NCBI GenBank assembly: GCA_956465555.1
Contig: OY101124.1
Location: 1,488,001 to 1,552,000, forward strand
Direction: 5' to 3'
DNA from: Nitzschia sp. pyKryTriq1
Lineage: Eukaryota; Bacillariophyta; Bacillariophyceae; Bacillariales; Bacillariaceae
DNA: 64,000 nt
Below the pieces are notes generated by a model. It saw only the letters and a list, made by a program, of their open reading frames with translations, was not told where the DNA came from and did no database searches. Of the stretch, positions 20,890 through 32,390 are shown piece by piece; the stretch's first letter is position 1; each line of letters opens with the position of its first letter. A program made the position numbers and the translations under genes.

Positions 20890-22565
20890 TCTGATGGGGT
20901 GGTTTGCGTTAGAGAGTCTAAGGCGAAGGTAAGGATGAAAGGAGAAGGTAAATAATTGGTAGGATGTAAAAAATGAGCACACTCGGAGAATTTCGGTGGT
21001 CACAGAGCACCGATCGTGCAAGAAACGATGAGAAGAAACTACACGCTACTACTACTCGTACCAGTACCGTATCAATGACCTTTCGCGACTTCTACTCACT
21101 AATAATAACTCTCGCGACGCGAAGAATAGAAGGGCCTTTTCTGCTTCTCCCCATATCGGCAGCATTGGGATAGCTTCAAATTGCGTACACCCTCGTACAT
21201 TTTGTACAGGATTATTCGTCGTCGGAGCGAAGCCCAATCTCGAAATTCCGATGCGGACGAACTATCGGCATCTCCACATCATTGCATGTACTGTACCATA
21301 CTTTCACTACTAGACAACTTTTTCCTCGGCGGGAGAGAACATGATTCTTTATCCCTGAGTGTAAAGTACATAGTCAGCAGCATTATTATGTATTTTTCCG
21401 TTCATTATCATACTACAGTGCAAGTACGTCACACACAAATAATCATCTTGTATTATAAATCATCGGGTCATTGCTTGAAGCAGTTGGATTTATAACGGTA
21501 GATGGGCAATACTGTGCATACAAGATGTAAATCGACGGCGGTCCAACGAACTACTATCTGTGCCGGAACGGATGTATTTTCGCCTGCCGCGCTTCCGGCA
21601 CTACCGGTACATCCGTCCGGCTCCCTCGCTCTATCGGAACTTCATCGGGCATCGATCGGGCCCAACAACAGGCAGAGGCAGAAGTCGCCGTTGAACTTGT
21701 CTCATACTGTAGCTGAAGTACCGTCATGTAAGTAGATTACGTTCGGGCCGCCCTTCAACGCACGCACGACCAATGATAACAACCATGCGAAGCTGCTCGA
21801 AGGGTCTGGAACAAAAGCGAACCATTATTGACAAAAGAGAAATAGTACCGGTACCTGTAGGCGCCGCCGCGAGGATCCTGTACTCTACCGGTAGCTAGAG
21901 ATAGTTGCCGTTCTGTGATTCCGCCGAGTGAGCCAAGCAATAATGACAGCAGCATGGTGCCAGGCAGAAGATGATGAAAGATACTACCACGTACCACCAT
22001 CACAAGCAGAGTATCTTTTTCTCTCTCGTCCACTGCTCCTTGTTCATGGCTTAGACTTCTGCTCGCCGCTGCAACTACAAGTACCGGACGTATTACAGTA
22101 CCTGTACGAGTACAGGTACAAGTACCGCCCGTAGCGAGGCAGATACCATGATCAACCAGCAGGTACTTTGGTAGTCTAATACGGTAGAGGAGTCGTCATT
22201 GTTCTGACATTTGTTACGGTGTCATTGGTTTGATTCGTACGACTCATTCACCAAGATCCAGAAGCCAGAAGATCCAACCAGACTGGTCTGTCGTCGATCC
22301 GACAATGCGATTGATCCTCCCCTCTACTACCGGTACCTACATACTAGTAGTAGGTCTACTTGATGCTATTTTTTTCGTGTGGTTTGGCGGCGTTTGACAA
22401 CGTTTGACGACGACTTGCCCGTTTGCATCCTAGCTCTTCAATCTACAACATAAACAGATACTGTATGTAGTATCTCACACAGACAGCAAAGTACCCTGAC
22501 ATATGATGAATCATCATCATCATCAACATCATCTCTTCCGAACCAGCAGCAAAGCGCTGGCGACG
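20890..22565. other. Spacer, no supported gene
   Basis: Scattered short frames only. Repeatedly shows ACCGGTA, CTAGTAG and GTACNGTAC words (for example 21605, 21848, 21886, 22082-22125, 22326-22345). The last part is the promoter of the PP2C gene. Confidence 0.5.
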
Positions 22566-23648
22566 ATGCGTCCGCGTATCAGTAGTAGTATTATCTTTTT
22601 TGCGTGGTGGTTCCTCTTGCTTGCGTGCTGCGTTCGAGCGGACAAGAGAGTGCCAGCCTCGTCGTCCCAGCAGACCCAGCAAGAGGAAACGATCTCCGCA
22701 AAGGATGCTTTGTTGAAACGCGGCGATCATTATAATTACTATTTTGAGCACAAATCGGTGATTATCCCCCACGATGAGAAAAAGTTCCGAGGAGGCGAAG
22801 ATGCGGCATCGACCTCGGATCGGTTGCTCGTGGTGGCGGATGGCGTGGGTGGCTGGGCCAAGCACGACGTCAACCCTGGTCTCTATTCCCGTTTGCTCAC
22901 GGAAAAGGTAGTCGAGTTGGGCACAACAAAGGAGATGGAAGACGCGTCGTTGGTCGATATCGTCCACAAAGCGAACTGGATGGCAGCCGAGGAACATTTG
23001 GGAAGTGCCACGTGTACGACGTTGAAATTGACCGGGCCTAAGGAAATCACGACGCTGAACATTGGAGACTCGGGATATTCCATCCATCGAAGACGGCAAA
23101 GCGATGGTGAGTTGGAAGTACTATTTGCATCCATACCGGGGCAGAAACGGTTCAACTATCCACATCAAATCGGGGGCCAGTATGGGGATGCCGTCAAGGA
23201 GGTTGCCGTCGAAATGACGCACACTATCGAGCCAGAGGATATCATTGTGGTATATTCCGATGGTGTATCGGACAACTTGTTTCCTTCTCAATTCCACTCT
23301 TGCTTAGATAATGCCATGGATGAAGACGACAAGAACAATATCCGGAGTTTCAGTCTCGCGGCAGACTGCATTGCTCGGCAGGCCTACTTTCTTGGGAAGA
23401 ACAAACGATTCGACTCTCCATTTGCGCAAGGTGCTCGACAGGCAGGTTGGGGAAACTACCAGGGTGGCAAACATGACGATATTACAGTGGTAGTAGCACA
23501 GATCCGAGCTGGAGATGTAACACTATTTGTGGATGAGGATCCGTATTTCAAGGAATCCATTACTCTCTACAAGGGACGTATCAAGCCAGTCGAAGATCTT
23601 CCCAGCTTGCAAGACTTGATGACACCCGTATCGGGTGATGAACTTTAG
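22566..23648 (+). CDS. PP2C-family protein phosphatase, PPTC7/PTC7-like
   Basis: Metal-dependent Ser/Thr phosphatase of 360 residues from the Met at 22566; an in-frame Met at 22503 would add a His-rich leader. The N-terminus has a clear signal peptide or anchor (SSIIFFAWWFLLLACCVRA). Core PP2C motifs are VVADGVGGW (metal-binding Asp92), GSATCTTLKL, LNIGDSGYSIHR, VVYSDGVSDNLFP (second metal site, about 228-233), and KHDDITVVVA at about 302-310. The DGVGGW signature and overall brevity match the PTC7 subgroup, which in yeast and animals acts in mitochondria; here the signal peptide suggests the secretory or plastid route instead. Intronless. Confidence 0.9.
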   Translation: MRPRISSSIIFFAWWFLLLACCVRADKRVPASSSQQTQQEETISAKDALLKRGDHYNYYFEHKSVIIPHDEKKFRGGEDAASTSDRLLVVADGVGGWAKHDVNPGLYSRLLTEKVVELGTTKEMEDASLVDIVHKANWMAAEEHLGSATCTTLKLTGPKEITTLNIGDSGYSIHRRRQSDGELEVLFASIPGQKRFNYPHQIGGQYGDAVKEVAVEMTHTIEPEDIIVVYSDGVSDNLFPSQFHSCLDNAMDEDDKNNIRSFSLAADCIARQAYFLGKNKRFDSPFAQGARQAGWGNYQGGKHDDITVVVAQIRAGDVTLFVDEDPYFKESITLYKGRIKPVEDLPSLQDLMTPVSGDEL

Positions 23649-23785
23649 GTTGATGCTTGTCACTACCGGTACCTACTAGCTCATGGTAACGATAAATGCA
23701 TCATTCGTACATCATACATCTCATACAACAAGACAATAATGAATGCTGAAAAAAAATAATACGAGTATCAAAAATTTGCGTGGTG

Positions 23786-25522
23786 TCACGTCATCGAGGA
23801 GGTATTCAACAGTCCTGTCAATTCAGTAGGCGATAACGGTTCTTGGGCGTTCTGATGCATCTTATAGCGAAGTGCGTCAGCCCATGATTCACCATCCGCA
23901 TCATGAATCATCATAAATGTATCCTCAAACACGGTTTGGGCAAACCCCAAAACGTTCACGATCATGATGTCATTCGCCGCATCGCTAATAGTACATATAA
24001 ATGATGGATCGTCCAATTCTATAGACACAATTTCCAAGCCCATGAATCTACGATCGAGGATACCAACCAAGAAAATGGGAAAAACAAAAGTTTGCATGAG
24101 ATTGGCACATTCCAATACTACTGTAAAACTGTCTGATGTGACTCACTCGTGGTATACCGACTGTACAAAGTACAGTAGTACTACAAAGACGCACTTACCC
24201 ATAGGTCAACAAAAAGACTGCCGCACAATTTTCCACCAACGAGGAGTCGTCAGGACCAGCACTCGTCGTCAGAAAGACTAGGGGTAACGTGAAGACGTAC
24301 AAGAGGACAATGGTCCTTGTCATTTGAATCAACGGAAATGGGACCGGGGTTGTGATAAGTTTTCGCTGATAAAAACGAATGAAGCAATCAATCATCAAGC
24401 GTCAGGTAAAAATATCGCCTTGGGTGCTGGACGATGATAGTACAGTAGATGCTAGCCATTTCTTGTCTCCTCGGTCAACTTACCATTCTAGTAGTCCGTG
24501 GAAAGTAGTATCCACATTTCCAAAATATAGCATGAGAATGAGAGATCAAGAACAAGAGTACGGTATCCATACCCACTACTAGACTACTTCAAGCACTCAC
24601 CCATAGTATCCTTGCAAGAAAGAATCAATGCTTCCCAGTAACTTATTCTCTTGGATCGGCGATATTGGATGGGGAAGACGTTCCTCTTGGCTTGCAATCG
24701 ATTCTCGCAAGAGATACGCCATTAAAAGTGGGACTCTCATACTGTCGTGGTGCGGTGAGTGCGGAGTTTGAGCATGCCGTCGCCACGAAGCCGAAGGAGT
24801 ACAATATTCAAGTTCTGGACCTGTCAACTCTGGAACCTCCCAAGCAGGGACACCCGTCGATTTATACTGGATCACCGCCACACTTGTCCGAAGCATCATT
24901 AACATTCGATAAGATACTTCCATTCTCCATTCTTTGCTCTCAACGGTAGCATTTTTATATTTCCGACTAAAGACGAGCATATTCTGGATCAACTCTCTTG
25001 ATTCTCGGTACCTTATTGGGAGCGAAATAAGAGATAACTTTTGTCAGGAACAAACAATGATATAGTATAGGACAGTCATGCTTTTCTGCAGTCGCACTAT
25101 TACTCATTCTCTAAAAGTGCTGCCTACGAACGTACATGGTCCCGATATATCCCTGACATTCCGAATATCGTGCGCTTGCTGTGTTGATCCGCGAAACCAC
25201 CAAAAATGAAACAATCATGGCGGCAAAAGTGTGCGCTTGACCCGAAATCCCAAGCTGCAATCCTCTGATGCGCGCTAATTGCGTCCATCCTATCATCCAA
25301 ATGACATTTGCTATACAGAACGGCAACACCTAAAGAGACATACATACATAGTTAATTAATTAATTAATTGGGGCGAGAAGCAAGCGAGACGAGGCACCAT
25401 AATACACTTCCACTTCTGATTCTTGTTGTCATACGTACTTTGGGCCAAGCGGAGCCCGTGCACCGGAAAACGACTTTGAAGTGGTTTCCAGCACCATTTG
25501 AATCATTCCAATCTGTCACCAT
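23786..25522 (-). CDS. Bestrophin-like (UPF0187) anion channel, six exons
   Basis: Rebuilt from GT-AG sites as complement of 25439-25522, 25136-25329, 24601-25011, 24484-24487, 24199-24365 and 23786-24128. Phases fit throughout and sum to 1203 nt (400 residues plus stop). Family marks in order: RCTGSAWPK in exon 1, SRINTASARYSECQGY, YRESRELIQ, then GMRKLITTPVPFPLIQM, YVFTLPLVFL, LEIVSIELDDPS, and NDIMIVNV near the C-terminus. These follow the fungal/algal bestrophin pattern of four membrane helices. The 4-nt exon AATG at 24484-24487 is required to keep frame and supplies the Met of GMRK; donors GTGAGT and GTAAGT flank it. The start at 25522 is the first ATG after an in-frame stop. Algal bestrophins carry bicarbonate or chloride; no plastid signal is seen here. 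Confidence 0.85.
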
Positions 25523-25696
25523 GATACTGTATTACTTCCGATTACGCTATACTCCGCTGCAACAAGCAAGCAAGCAAGCCAACAATAATATTGTTGTTGT
25601 GTTGTTCACAGAGGATGCGTAGTAGTATAATAGAGTCGATGTCCGAAATCGTCGGACTGGTCGTTCAAAGTCCCAGCGGTCCCGAGTGTCCGAGTG

Positions 25697-25882
25697 AGGA
25701 GTCGCATCAGTCCGAGAGCCAGAGCGAGCGAGAGAAAGGAGGGCAAAGCTGGAGGCAAAGGGGGAGAGTGAAATCCCCTCTTTTAAAATAAAATTTCAGT
25801 CTTCTCCATGCTTGTATTTTAGTCCAATGAGTCAATAAGGTATCTAGGATGGAGTGAAGTTGGGCAAGAGGTAGCTTGTAGG
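25697..25882 (-). repeat. Dispersed repeat, copy 1
   Basis: About 186 bp, clearly similar to 46638-46838, sharing blocks such as gagcgagcgagagaaaggag, gtgaaatcccctctttta, and tcagtcttctccat. Copy 2 lies beside a Copia integrase fragment, so this is likely transposon-derived, but no coding domain identifies the family. Strand is nominal. Confidence 0.8.
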
Positions 25883-26671
25883 TGAAGGCTCATTTTTGAC
25901 GTTGGAACAAGAAGCCTACCCCAGCTTGGGAACAATCCAACACTTTGGATGGTTGGATCGTGTCTGTGATGTCCTCCAAGGTGTCTTTGAGGATCTCCTC
26001 CACGGTGGGGTCAATGATAGTCCAAATGCTTACTTCCGACAACCATCTACTACGGTAGCTGTCATAATTGAAAGTACGAACATCAACGCTCCCTCCGCAA
26101 TCATCTCCGATTGCTGGAGGACTTAACCTCTGACTCATCCTCTGACTCCTCCTCGGTGGTGGATTGTTGCTGCCCGATCAATACTAGGGGAAGGGGATAC
26201 AGATGCAATGGATGCAACTACGCTGTGGGCCATCGTTGCTATGAAGCCTTGTGCCTAAAGGAAACAAGCCAAACGAGACAGAAGAGGCAGAAAACCACTA
26301 AGGCCACTTCCTGCAAGGACCGACCCCACGAGTGTTTTTGCCCCTTTTGGTACCACCGTTCAATATCACGAGCTACTACTACGTGGACTGCTGATGTGGA
26401 TAGTAGTTGGATGGCGAAATCTGCCCTCTGGATGGGGGTGGCGGCTGGAGTGCTTGGAGGGGCATGGAATATTGTGATGATGAAAACCGCTGAAGCATGA
26501 AGCCTCGCCCACCCCCATGACATGTGATGTGCGCGGGTAAACAATCATTCATTATTCAAGTAGTAGACTACGTACTGCAGTATTTCAATGAGACAGAGAC
26601 AATGATAATTATAGCGTGTTCTCTGGTAGTTGGTACAGTACAACCCCATGGCAACGAGTCTAGACTAGATA
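25883..26671. other. Possible transposon remnant next to dispersed repeat copy 1
   Basis: Open frames on both strands compete and none is convincing. On plus, 26111-26500 encodes 129 residues with a Cys/His cluster (YRCNGCNYAVGHRCYEALC) like a small zinc finger, then a hydrophobic tail. On minus, 25890-26138 encodes an acidic segment (VEEILKDTLEDITDTIQP) ending next to the repeat. Position beside the dispersed repeat suggests decayed mobile DNA. Confidence 0.35.
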
Positions 26672-28103
26672 CTACGTCGTAGTATCTCCACCACCAGTAG
26701 CAGTGGACGTTGTTCCAGCATGACTTGTGCCATACTTGGCTCCCGGTTTGAGAAGAGGTGTCGTTTCTCCTGTCCGCTGCCGCGATGAATAGGATCCGGG
26801 TGTTGGTGGAGTGCCCGAACCCCCCGGCGATGAGGAACGGTGAGAGGGTCGAGAGTTGCTATTGTTTGAGGATCCTCTCCTATGATGACCTTTATTACTT
26901 TCATCCTCGTTGTCGTCTTCGGTATTAGCAGTTGTGGGTGATTTGGGATGCATCATTAGTAAAAACAGAATCGATGGCACAAGTTCTAATGCTCCGTACT
27001 GCCACATCCACGAGACAGCTTTGGGAGGTGCCAAAACCTTGCGGGCAAATCCAAAGGTCCTTCCACCAAAAACCACCACGCATAAGGCACTGCAGATGGC
27101 CAATCGAATAGCCAGTTTTGAATTTCTCGCTAAACTGGGCTGCAGCAACATCAAGAGCCGGGGGCAAAAATAGAGTGTAGTTCCAAACAAGGCAGCGTAA
27201 ATACAGCACAGCAAGGCATAGAGCAAGATGGACGCTATTGGATTCACAAAGTAGGTTCCCAGAACCACCACATAAACGACGTAGGCTGTGATTTGGATGA
27301 CCAATCCTGGGCTGGTCGAGCTCCCTGTCCCTGATGCGACTCCCACCAATTGTACAAAAAAGGTGACAAGTAAGGTCCATGCACTAGCAAATGCCATTTC
27401 GGGGATCGTATCCGCAAAAAATTGAGCCCATATCGGATTGACCCAAAGTTGTACCGGAATCATAATCGCTCGAGAAGCCATGGCTAGTAACAGGAGGCGC
27501 CGAAACTGTCGGAATGATGATTGTGAGTGGTTATGGAACGGGGGTCTTTTCCCTTACGAACATAATATCCAGCGCAAGCAATGGAAATTCAGAACGACGT
27601 ATTTTTCTTACCCGACTTCTCGTCCAGTCTGCACTGGATACCCCCCCTTCCCCCTCGGTCACCATGACGACTCCCGACTGATGCTGCGGCTGCTGTTGTT
27701 CCAAATCATCCCGCCGCTCCTTGGAGGCGATCCATCGATTTTCCAGTCGCACTTGATAGCTTGCCAGCAAAATGCCAAGAATGAAGCCAGACCACAGAAG
27801 AGTCCAGTTGAAGAGGTGGTAGTGCTCGGGCGTGACATGAATCGTCACACTGGTGGTGATGCTTGAGTTGCCTTCGTGTGGATAGTACCTGGAGTGCGAG
27901 TAGGAATCCAAGAAGTACGAGTCGTCGTCGTCATCGTAGTCGCGGCGAGGATGGGTGCTGTGCACCATTTTGTGGTAGCGGCGGGATGATGTGAGGTTGT
28001 GGATGTAAGGCGATGCGGTCGTATTTGAAGTGTTCATGCGGACCGAACGATCTTGATTATTGTATGGGCGCGGAAGGATACCGGTACAGTTGAAGTCTGC
28101 CAA
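26672..28103 (-). CDS. TOM1/THH1-like multi-pass membrane protein, two exons
   Basis: Two exons, complement of 27612-28103 and 26672-27505, joined in phase 0 across a 106-bp intron (donor GTAAGA, acceptor CCGACAG), giving 441 residues. Exon 1 has an Asn-rich N-terminus with several N-glycosylation sequons (NTS, NTT, NLT, NSS, NWT), then a first membrane helix (LLWSGFILGILLASY). Exon 2 carries about six more helices, including FADTIPEMAFASAWTLL and ALELVPSILFLLM. The 7-helix layout and the final ELxPSxLxL segment resemble the plant THH1/TOM1/TOM3 family of vacuolar membrane proteins (DUF1084). The C-terminal 100 residues are Ser/Gly/Thr-rich and cytosolic, with PGGSGTPPTPGS and GETTPLLKPG; the latter looks like a dileucine vacuolar sorting signal. 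The family match is moderate. Confidence 0.7.
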
Positions 28104-29005
28104 GTCGTGGTACTGAACAGCCAGAATGTCTGGAGTACGGACGCAAACGCACGATCACCAAGCTGGAAAGACTGCGCGGAATCACGACTTGTAGAGGCTC
28201 AAATAGAGTGATAGAGGGCTGAGCGCTGATAACAACTAACTACTATACCTGTAGTCGGTAGTACAGGGAAGCACTCTCGCGCTCTCGCGTCTCGCGTCAT
28301 CGTCAAACACACACAAAAAACGAAAGCACCCACCGGGTACGATACTTTATCCAACATCGATCGCATCTTCGTCGTGTCGTTCGTCATGATCTCCGGTCCG
28401 CGGTCCTTCGCCTTTTTGGTTCGGAACGAACGATGATCGATCGCATCATCATACTCGCATCGATCGAATCGATCGATTCGAAGGAAGCACACCATGACGT
28501 CACACAGCAACGTCACGTTGATCCTCGAACAATCTGACTAAAAAATAACTTCTCATTGAAAAGCTGCCGGCTTGCTTGCTGCCCGCGGCCGGCGCGCGAA
28601 ACGTCAACAACGTCACCGAAGGATAAGCAATCGCCGGAAAGTCTGATGGGTTCGGCGGACCAATCAGAGAGCGAAGAAGAATGCGGCGAATCCCATTTCT
28701 GACCGTTGAAATCCAATTGGATCCCACGAAGGAAAGTCCGCCGAGCTCCTGGTTTCCTCTCCCACCACGATGATGACCAACTTCAAACCGGTGTTCTCCG
28801 GAGACAAAGAGGCCCAAGAGGAGTCGTCGTCGTCGTAGAAAAGTTACCAGGTCCTCCGTCAATCGATTTTGAAGAAGGCTTCCCACGACCATCCGGCCTC
28901 TCGCCAAGATGAGCTGTCACTTTCCGGTGAAACCAAGGACGCACGGATGACGACGACACGCATGCACGAAACAAAAAACGAGAAAGAGGACGGAAGGAGG
29001 GGCAA
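28104..29005. other. Divergent intergenic region between the TOM1-like and PDZ genes
   Basis: Contains frequent cgatcgat and tcgcgtc words and overlapping Arg-rich open frames on both strands, none with a recognisable motif. Probably two promoters back to back. Confidence 0.5.
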
Positions 29006-30931
29006 TTGCAATCAAAGAGCAAGAAGCGTTCGCATAAAGTCATAATACAAATGCATCATACTGTAATACAAATGCATCATTTGACCATGACGACGACGGT
29101 CCTTGCCACTGCCCCCGAGGCCCCCGAATCCAGCATGATGGATGAATTTTTTGACAGCAATCTTCTGATAGAGCCGCGCCCCCGCAAGTACTCGGAGGGG
29201 TATCGCGAGATAGAATCAGTAGACCAGGATTCTGGTGGCCACCTGAACTTATCGGACGAAACAAGGTCATCGTCAACACGAGAACCGCCCTTGACACGCT
29301 CCACAGACAAGCTTCCCTCACCTGTGGAAGAGGGAGGGGAAGATGATTGCGAGACGGCAGACGACGTGATTTGCAGTGATAACGATATCGGTGCATCCTC
29401 GCCCTCGTCGGTCACCCGCTCGAACAAGAATGAGAACAGCGAGAATGTTTTGGTGCCGTCACTTGTGCGATCGGTCTCTTTCTTGGACTCATTGCCTGTG
29501 GCGGCTGCTGAACCAGAAATCGCAACGACGTTGGCCACAGTCATTTCCGTGCAGGCTGTGGCGACCCAGGTGACTAGATTGCCCCCACTGGGAACAAGAG
29601 CCGAGAAGGATCGACGCGCAAGCCTCATCTCTGTCAAGGTCTTCAAGGCCTCCAGCGAGACCAAGTTGGGGATCCGCTTCCAACTCAGCAACGACGGAAA
29701 CTTGCAGTTGGGAAAAATCACGGGCTTGTTGGCAGATTCGCCGCTCCGATTGGGCGATGAGGTGCTCCTACTAAACGGGCAGAATGTCTCTGCCTGGACC
29801 ACCACCAAGGCATTGAAGTATCTTCGCGAGACCTGGGGATGGATTACCATCGTGGTGCGAAACCCAAAGATCACTGCAGAGCCTTCTTTTTGCTTGGCTT
29901 CGGTATGCAAAAGCTCACCCTCGGACAAGCTGGGGATTAGCTTTCAACGACACAATCTAGGTTTTGAAGCAGAGGACCACAGTCCTCTGACGATCAGAGG
30001 ATTGAATGTGGCGGGCCTCTTGGGAGGGCGAACCACCATTCGAGTGGGTGATGTGGTAGAATCCATAAACCAAGTGTCATGTGCTCACCTGGACAACGAT
30101 GTTGCCGTATCCATGATTCGTTCTGTTCCCGACTGGGTCCACATCTTGGTGCGAAAAAACCCTTTGGAAGTGGCGGCAGCTCAAGGGCAAGATTGCGCTC
30201 ACCACGAAGTAGAAGTATCTTCTGCTCTTATCACTCACGGGCTTATCGGTCAGGACGAACATCCGGTCCTCGACACCACAATTGCCACAGAATTGGCACA
30301 CCCCGTCTCGTTCATTGACCGTAACGAGCACATGGAGGCGTCGCTCGTATCCTTGACCTTGTACAAGGAACAAAAGTCGGACAAGTTGGGTCTCCAGCTT
30401 GTCAAACTAAATGATGATATCTATATCAAGAAGATTTCCGGATTCCTTTCCGGGAGTATACTCAAAGAAGGCATGGTGTTGCTTTCGATCAACCACCAGT
30501 CGATTGCTCGAATGGTCCTGTCGGAGGCTAGCGGCCTCTTGAAAGACAGAGTCGGATCGATCACTCTTCTGGCCCGAAATCCTCATGGAAACCCCAAGTA
30601 CGTGCAAGCCATGGTCTACAAGAAGAAATCCCAAGTGGCGAAGGATAACCTTGTTGGAGTTTCATTTAAGGGATCGGCAGGGCGTCAACTAAAGATTTGC
30701 CAGATCAGTCCCGATGGATTGTTCGTTAAAAGTTGCTTGAATGTGGGCGATTCCGTTCTTCAAATCAACGATATTCCCTGTCGCTATTCGCGCCCGAAGG
30801 AAGCGGTAGATTTGGTTCGAAGTGGACAGAAATGCGTGTCTGTACTGGCCAGGTCCAAATCCAAGGCGGCAGCGGTTGTGGCACATGTTGGTACTTCCAG
30901 TGCCGGCAACAACAACAACAACACTGCATAG
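29006..30931 (+). CDS. Scaffold protein with four PDZ-like domains
   Basis: A 641-residue protein. The first about 200 residues are acidic, Ser-rich and probably disordered. Four PDZ-like units follow, each opening with a GLGF-type ligand loop: KLGIRF (about 220), KLGISF (about 310), KLGLQL (about 460) and LVGVSF (about 550). Each continues with (I/V)GDxVLxxNxxxxS and a final LxVRNP-type strand. No other enzymatic domain is seen, so a tail-binding scaffold is likely. The start is uncertain: in-frame Met codons occur at 29006, 29051, 29072 and 29087, the middle two inside a direct repeat (aatacaaatgcatcat twice). A Gly/Asn tail (AGNNNNNTA) ends the protein. A second PDZ array lies downstream on the same strand. 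Confidence 0.8.
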   Translation: MQSKSKKRSHKVIIQMHHTVIQMHHLTMTTTVLATAPEAPESSMMDEFFDSNLLIEPRPRKYSEGYREIESVDQDSGGHLNLSDETRSSSTREPPLTRSTDKLPSPVEEGGEDDCETADDVICSDNDIGASSPSSVTRSNKNENSENVLVPSLVRSVSFLDSLPVAAAEPEIATTLATVISVQAVATQVTRLPPLGTRAEKDRRASLISVKVFKASSETKLGIRFQLSNDGNLQLGKITGLLADSPLRLGDEVLLLNGQNVSAWTTTKALKYLRETWGWITIVVRNPKITAEPSFCLASVCKSSPSDKLGISFQRHNLGFEAEDHSPLTIRGLNVAGLLGGRTTIRVGDVVESINQVSCAHLDNDVAVSMIRSVPDWVHILVRKNPLEVAAAQGQDCAHHEVEVSSALITHGLIGQDEHPVLDTTIATELAHPVSFIDRNEHMEASLVSLTLYKEQKSDKLGLQLVKLNDDIYIKKISGFLSGSILKEGMVLLSINHQSIARMVLSEASGLLKDRVGSITLLARNPHGNPKYVQAMVYKKKSQVAKDNLVGVSFKGSAGRQLKICQISPDGLFVKSCLNVGDSVLQINDIPCRYSRPKEAVDLVRSGQKCVSVLARSKSKAAAVVAHVGTSSAGNNNNNTA

Positions 30932-32390
30932 CCCGCTCCTCGCCTCAAACTCTGTGGCTTCCCGATCGGCGAAAACCATTGCAATTGCTATTCTAGGCTC
31001 GACTACTACAGTAAGAGCCACACCAACTCATCCCGAAGACACCATCACTCATCGTGTCACCCGCACTCACAACAACAACAAAAGCCGCCCAAAATTGCTA
31101 TCATTTTTCAATACAGTAGCTATTATTAGACTATACACCAATAGAGAAGCATATACCGATAGCTGAGTCCCCCTTATACAAGAATCGAGTTGCCCTACTT
31201 GCTAGTCATGGGATTAGATTTGGAGTTCGCATGTACCTGTACTACTCTAGTAGAGAGAGTAGATTGGCTGTACTGATGATGCTTGGCTTGACCAGCAGCC
31301 AGTTCTCGTACCTGAGTACATAGGCTGCAAGGGGAACTTCTTCCGACCGACGTCATCCTTCTTCTCTCAACTAAACCACGTGTTTGGCACCTTGTAGCAC
31401 AGCTCTACTCTCTCTCTCTCTCTCTATTACTAATACTACTACTACTACCACCCTAAATCTAACGAAGAAGGAGGAGGATGGACCCTTTCTACTACAGAAA
31501 TAATACGATTAGAGAGACCCAGAGCTCGCTCCCTCGCTCGCCTATTCGCACTATTCCGGGCAACTACACAGTACTCGTAGTACTATCGACCGGCTACTGC
31601 GATTACTGGCCGGCATTTTCGAACCCGTCTGGAAGTCACAATCTATATGCCCTAATTGCTCCCTTCGGACAATCACTGATTCCTTTCTCGTTGGGATTCT
31701 TTAAACGCCACTTATGAGGAAATTTATTTGGCCTATATTTTAGAAGAATGACCATGGTGAGACTTGTGCCACAGAGGAATTAGTACATAACAACGCGGCG
31801 CAGGAGGCGGGACGCACAGACGGAAATGTCCCAATGCATCGCAGGGTTGGCCAACAAGCAAGGAACTGCAAGAAAAACAACGCGAACTCGTGCTTGTCGC
31901 CGTGTCATCGATCATCGCCAATTTTCGCGAGGCAGAACAGTGCCCCGCGTTATTGCAGATGCGGAAGGCGGCATTTATCATTTTCTTATGCCTTATTTCT
32001 ACTCGTAATAATATAGTGCATGCGGACATTTTGCACCTTTTTTACGCGCTTCACTCCATACTCGTACTGGCATCGTTCCATATATCCGTTCCGACGACCG
32101 ACGACGACTCCTCCCTCCCTCCATTGCTCTCTTTCACGATACCTTTTTCTATCTTGCTGTCCAACTTCTGGCTGTGCATTTTAGAAGAAGTGTAGTGTAT
32201 GTCTTTGAGTGTTAGCAACAGAGAATAGCACAAACAGTCCTCGAATCCGAAATCAATCGAATCTTTGAGAAACCACCCCGCAAGTGCCCGTTGTTTACGA
32301 GTACCCGAAAGACGGCGTTTCCTTTCTCAAGTAACATACGAAATTTCAGAACCACAACGTTGGAAATAACTCACTATATTTTAAACAACA
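30932..32390. other. Spacer between the two PDZ genes
   Basis: No supported gene. A (ct)n microsatellite followed by (act)n lies near 31405-31450. Open frames at 31478-31717 and 31826-32195 are in several overlapping frames and look like chance. Confidence 0.5.

Noticed and set aside
22443-23099. Minus-strand open frame of 218 codons
   Set aside because: Antisense shadow of the PP2C phosphatase gene, whose plus-strand motifs are clear.
28500-28907. Arg-rich minus-strand frame of 135 codons
   Set aside because: No motif, overlapping frames on the other strand, position in a divergent promoter region.
29077-29928. Minus-strand open frame of 283 codons
   Set aside because: Antisense to the PDZ gene; composition mirrors its codons and no motif is present.
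31478-32195. Several overlapping plus-strand frames of 60-101 codons
   Set aside because: Frames compete, none resembles a protein, and the region is microsatellite-rich spacer.
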